Positions 61,191 through 64,000 of a stretch of DNA of 64,000 nt are shown here, in pieces (position 1 is the stretch's first letter; every line of letters starts with the position of its first letter). Source of the DNA: JAYWGN01 sp043778255 (GTDB taxonomy: Bacteria > Bacteroidota > Bacteroidia > Chitinophagales > Chitinophagaceae). Below the pieces are notes generated by a model. It did not search any database and was not told where the DNA came from. It saw nothing but the letters and a program-made list of their open reading frames with translations. A program made the translations under genes and the position numbers. Location of the stretch: contig JAYWGN010000038.1 in assembly GCA_043778255.1 (NCBI GenBank), forward strand, positions 62,001 to 126,000. The letters are read 5' to 3'.

Positions 61191-62288
61191 TTATAAGTAG
61201 CTTAATTTTGTTTTTGGAGTAAGGGTAAGCAATGTTTCGTACATAAGGCTTATGGTATAATTAATATCATCTTTGTGCAGCATTTCTACTGTGGTGTGCA
61301 TATATTTTAATGGTATGCTAATAAGTACACTTGGGCAACCATCATTAGCATAAGCAAAGCTATCAGTATCTGTACCGGTACTACGGCTTACAGCTCTCAT
61401 TTGTAAGGGTATACTGTTTTTTTCGGCTACTTTTTCTACCAGGTGTAGTAGCATAGTATGTACAGCTGGGCCATAAGTAGGCGATGGTCCTTTGCCACAT
61501 GCTACATCACCTTCTATCATTTTATTTATCATTGGTGTGGTAGTATCATGTGTTACATCGGTTACTATGGCTATATTGGGCTGCAATCGCCGTGCTATCA
61601 TTTCGGCACCACGTAGTCCAATTTCTTCCTGTACTGCATTTACAATGTAAAGTGTATAGGGCAATTTTTTATTGTTTTCTTTAAGTAGCCGTGCTACTTG
61701 GGCTATCATAAAGCCACCAATACGGTTGTCAAATGCCCTGCCAATAAGAAATCCATTGGCTAGCTCATCAAACCCATCAATATAAGTTACCACAGCACCA
61801 ACGTGTATGCCTAGAGCTTCTACTTCTTTTTTTGTTTTTGCACCACAATCAATAAATACGTTTTCAACCTTAGGTTGTGTTTCTGTTGCTGCTATTCTAG
61901 TATGTATGGCTGGCCACCCAAATACACCTTTTACAATACCTTTTTTACCGTGTATATGCACCCTCATACTTGGTGCTATTTGGTGGTCGGCACCACCATT
62001 ACGTTTTACATATATAAGGCCTTCGGGTGTTATATAATTTACAAACCAACTAATTTCGTCAGCATGTGCTTCTATTACTACTTTAAATGGTTGCCCAGGG
62101 TTTACTACCCCAACTGCTGTGCCATAAGCATCGGTTATTACTTCATCTACAAAGGGTTTTAGGTACTCCAACCATACTTTTTGTCCACTGCTTTCAAAGC
62201 CAGTTGGCGATGCCGTATCTATATACTTTTGTAAAAATGTATAAGCCTCAGTTGTTATAAATGATTTTATTTTCTTTGCCTTTGCCAT
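61191..62288 (-). CDS. M42-family metallopeptidase (glutamyl-aminopeptidase-like)
   Basis: A 365-residue cytoplasmic peptidase of the M42 (FrvX/TET) family, which removes N-terminal residues from peptides and forms large tetrahedral assemblies. Metal ligands and catalytic residues are visible: IEAHADEISWFV (His and Asp), AFDNRIGGF (bridging Asp), QEEIGLRGAEM (catalytic and metal Glu) and VTDVTHDT (Asp), with KYMHTTVEMLHKDDI (His) near the end. No signal peptide. A near-match -7 box (TTTCTTTG, plus coordinates 62314-62321) lies upstream. Confidence 0.93.
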   Translation of the reverse strand: MAKAKKIKSFITTEAYTFLQKYIDTASPTGFESSGQKVWLEYLKPFVDEVITDAYGTAVGVVNPGQPFKVVIEAHADEISWFVNYITPEGLIYVKRNGGADHQIAPSMRVHIHGKKGIVKGVFGWPAIHTRIAATETQPKVENVFIDCGAKTKKEVEALGIHVGAVVTYIDGFDELANGFLIGRAFDNRIGGFMIAQVARLLKENNKKLPYTLYIVNAVQEEIGLRGAEMIARRLQPNIAIVTDVTHDTTTPMINKMIEGDVACGKGPSPTYGPAVHTMLLHLVEKVAEKNSIPLQMRAVSRSTGTDTDSFAYANDGCPSVLISIPLKYMHTTVEMLHKDDINYTISLMYETLLTLTPKTKLSYL

Positions 62289-62383
62289 AGTGTAATAGGT
62301 TGTATTTATGTTGCAAAGAAACGAAATAATGGCGATTAATAAATGTTGTGATTAGGGAATAAACAGATTTAAATAAATATTAT

Positions 62384-62842
62384 TTAATATTTTTTGTCTA
62401 GATCTATTTCTTTTAATAATAAGTAGAGTTCTGTAGTAGTTAGAATGTCCTTATATAGTTTTGCTTCTAATCCATTGTAAAGCTGTAAATCACCAGTCCA
62501 AAGTTTACCTCCTAAATGTTTGGTTAATGCTACAAATGGAGTATCGTTTGGGTCAATTGATTTTAAAAGTAGGGTTGTTTGTTTTACAAGTGTTATTGGC
62601 AGTAAGTTTTCATTTATAAATGTAATATTATGTGTTACAAGCTGTTCTAGTTCTAATAAATCAAATGAGGATAGTTTTGTTAATTTCTTCAATTTATTAT
62701 GATGCCTTTGAATTTCCAATTGTAAATAACTACAACTATAAAATTGAAAAAGTTTATTTGGTTGTAGTAATATTTTTGCAATTTTACTATTACTATTTAG
62801 CATAGCACTAAACACAATATTTGTGTCAACAATTATTTTCAC
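62384..62842 (-). CDS. PIN-domain toxin (VapC-like)
   Basis: A 152-residue PIN nuclease. Acidic cluster: Asp6 in IIVDTNIVFSAML, a mid-chain Glu (LEIQRHH), Asp in SIDPNDTPFVALT and Asp in LWTGDLQLYNGL. Such toxins cut RNA, often tRNA. It overlaps the upstream antitoxin gene by 4 bp (ATGA), the usual coupling in toxin-antitoxin pairs. The pair looks intact, unlike the YoeB-type module at 29.6-30.1 kb. Confidence 0.85.
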   Translation of the reverse strand: MKIIVDTNIVFSAMLNSNSKIAKILLQPNKLFQFYSCSYLQLEIQRHHNKLKKLTKLSSFDLLELEQLVTHNITFINENLLPITLVKQTTLLLKSIDPNDTPFVALTKHLGGKLWTGDLQLYNGLEAKLYKDILTTTELYLLLKEIDLDKKY

Positions 62843-63042
62843 TCTTTAACTTTTGTGCTTTTTTTTAGCGCCCATTTAGTATTTATTTGTGTTGCAAGTT
62901 TATCAACTATTTTTTGATTCACTTTAAAACCAATGGTTAACTCTTTATACCTTGCATAATTTATAAAATCTTGTAAGTCTTCCGTATCTATTGTGGCAGG
63001 TAATTTTATAATTACTTCCTGTTTTGTCCTTTCAATTACCAT
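62839..63042 (-). CDS. Antitoxin partner of the PIN toxin
   Basis: A 67-residue protein. The N-terminal IERTKQEVIIKLPATIDTEDLQDFINYARY could be a short DNA-binding or dimerisation strand-helix unit, and the C-terminus (KLATQINTKWALKKSTKVKE) is basic. I do not match it to a named antitoxin family; the call rests mainly on its size and the 4-bp overlap with the PIN gene. Confidence 0.68.
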   Translation of the reverse strand: MVIERTKQEVIIKLPATIDTEDLQDFINYARYKELTIGFKVNQKIVDKLATQINTKWALKKSTKVKE

Positions 63043-63109
63043 AAACTATAATTTTATTGAAGATACTGAATTAAAAATAAAAATAAAAAATAACCGTTGC
63101 TCTAATTTT

Positions 63110-64000
63110 CTACTCGGTTTCAATATTAATTTCGCTAATAAATAAATGTGATGGGTTACCCACTCCAATATGCCAATTGGGTATAGTGCCAAAGTTGGTA
63201 GCTTTTATTTTTATATATCTTGTTTGCACATTTGCAAATTTTTTTTCAAAGTTTTCAATTTGTGCTACTTCGCTTTTTTCGTCAATTGTATTTGTAACGG
63301 TAGCTACTAAAGTGTAATTAACAGCATCGTTACTGCTATATATTTCCATTGTTGGTGGTAGCCATATCCAACTTTTTATATCTTGCAAAAATGTAGTAGT
63401 TATGGTAGTTACTTTTTTACTTTTCAACAAATCAATATTAGCTTCAAAGCTATTGCCATAGCTACTTTGCCAATTACCTGCTCTCCAATTGGTAGTGCCT
63501 ACTATGCCATCAATTAAGGCATCGTTACCACCTGCTGTGTACATAGGTGCTACTTTGCTTAGTACTGTTATGGTTTTATCATTTTTTATTTTGTAAAAGG
63601 GTTGTACACTCAGTCCGCTCAATTTATTATTTTTAATGGTATACATATACAATACACAACTATTGCTAATTGTAATGGGTTGTGTATAATTAGCGTAATA
63701 ATTGGTAGTTCCTTTAATCACATTCACTAGTTCATTATTAATTGGTGCTGTATTAGTAGCATTATTTTTAAATAAAGTAGTGGTATTTATTTCATTATTT
63801 TGCTTAGTATTTGGGTCTTCTTTTTGGGCTATACAATACCTAATAGTAGCCGTACTATCAATACTAGCTATGTGTATTGTAGTACTGTCTCTAAATTTGT
63901 ATTGGGTACTAGTAAGGTAAGGTGTTGCTACAAAGTTAGTATCTATTACATCTTTTTTATATTCAGTAACTTCGGTAACTTTAGTTGCAATTGGTTCAGG
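63110..64000 (-). CDS. C-terminal part of a probable beta-N-acetylhexosaminidase (GH20-like); 5' end outside window
   Basis: The frame is open from 63110 to the window edge; the GTG at 63725-63727 is internal, since residues upstream (DSTTIHIASIDSTATIRYCIAQKEDPNTKQ) continue a chitobiase-type C-terminal Ig-like module. Downstream comes an F5/8 type C (discoidin) carbohydrate-binding domain: GGNDALIDGIVGTTNWRAGNWQ, FLQDIKSWIWLPPTMEIYSSN, VQTRYIKIKATN. This module order is most typical of GH20 hexosaminidases of Bacteroidota, but the catalytic domain lies outside the window, so the family is not proven. It would finish the chitin-degradation set suggested by the GH18 and NahK-like genes. Confidence 0.72.
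   Translation of the reverse strand, partial: PEPIATKVTEVTEYKKDVIDTNFVATPYLTSTQYKFRDSTTIHIASIDSTATIRYCIAQKEDPNTKQNNEINTTTLFKNNATNTAPINNELVNVIKGTTNYYANYTQPITISNSCVLYMYTIKNNKLSGLSVQPFYKIKNDKTITVLSKVAPMYTAGGNDALIDGIVGTTNWRAGNWQSSYGNSFEANIDLLKSKKVTTITTTFLQDIKSWIWLPPTMEIYSSNDAVNYTLVATVTNTIDEKSEVAQIENFEKKFANVQTRYIKIKATNFGTIPNWHIGVGNPSHLFISEINIETE

Noticed and set aside
1..64000. tRNA or rRNA genes
   Set aside because: No cloverleaf-like or rRNA-like stretch was noticed by eye in any spacer; a covariance search would be needed to exclude them fully.

Overview
The window is a stretch of a low-GC Bacteroidota chromosome. The evidence is the promoter type (TAnnTTTG -7 boxes, in one case with the matching TTTG 19 bp upstream), a type A T9SS C-terminal sorting domain, lipoprotein signals of the form ASCKK/AACKK, atpD-atpC split from the rest of the ATP synthase genes, and many families seen mainly in this phylum (DUF4920, DUF2490, DUF7935-like, sigma/anti-sigma/barrel operons). 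The sugar-degrading content fits a Chitinophagales-like environmental organism, but genus and species cannot be read from the sequence. No tRNA, rRNA, CRISPR array, transposase or phage gene was seen.

Layout. 1-3.4 kb: tail of a GH3 enzyme and a GH65 enzyme. 3.4-5.6 kb: two near-identical hairpins, an AAA ATPase with a DUF234 end, and an orphan exported protein. 5.7-9.7 kb: two vanadium-haloperoxidase/PAP2 lipoproteins flanking a barrel-like protein. 9.7-12 kb: repeat-rich spacer and lepA. 12-14.2 kb: a NahK-like hexosamine kinase (minus) and a GH18 chitinase lipoprotein (plus). 14.2-15.9 kb: a 185-bp imperfect palindrome, a lone unknown ORF that looks inserted, and kdsA. 16.2-23.9 kb: an ECF sigma factor, then uvrA with a double-SWIM SNF2 helicase 5 bp behind it. 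23.9-32.5 kb: FMN glutamate-synthase-like enzyme, FAD oxidoreductase, a frame-split membrane protein coupled to a NadR-type kinase, a decayed YoeB-type toxin/antitoxin pair, serS and an alpha/beta hydrolase. 32.7-36.5 kb: sigma, anti-sigma (with a triplicated N-terminal module) and barrel operon, then a BON lipoprotein and an SH3b protein. 36.9-43.2 kb: PSP1/RicT protein, atpDC, and two exported or membrane proteins. 43.3-49.4 kb: kup, ftsY, PspC, an ATPase pseudogene, DUF4920 and a ferredoxin-reductase-like enzyme. 49.4-54.2 kb: proline catabolism (pruA), pyrR and a prolyl oligopeptidase. 54.8-59.5 kb: a 1542-residue T9SS-secreted protein with about 14 repeats. 59.7-64 kb (minus): DUF2490, a membrane protein, an M42 peptidase, a PIN toxin/antitoxin pair and the C-terminal end of a probable beta-hexosaminidase.

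How genes may work together. The GH18 chitinase, the NahK-like kinase and the probable GH20 tail point to use of N-acetylhexosamine polymers; GH3 and GH65 point to glucosides. Peptidases (S9, M42) and pruA fit amino-acid use. The most unusual points are the PAP2-barrel-PAP2 cluster, the attC-like palindrome with its ORF, the A TTT TTA frame-split membrane gene, two independently dying genes or modules, and several families of short tandem repeats that fill gene junctions. One of these repeats has become part of a signal-peptide coding sequence.
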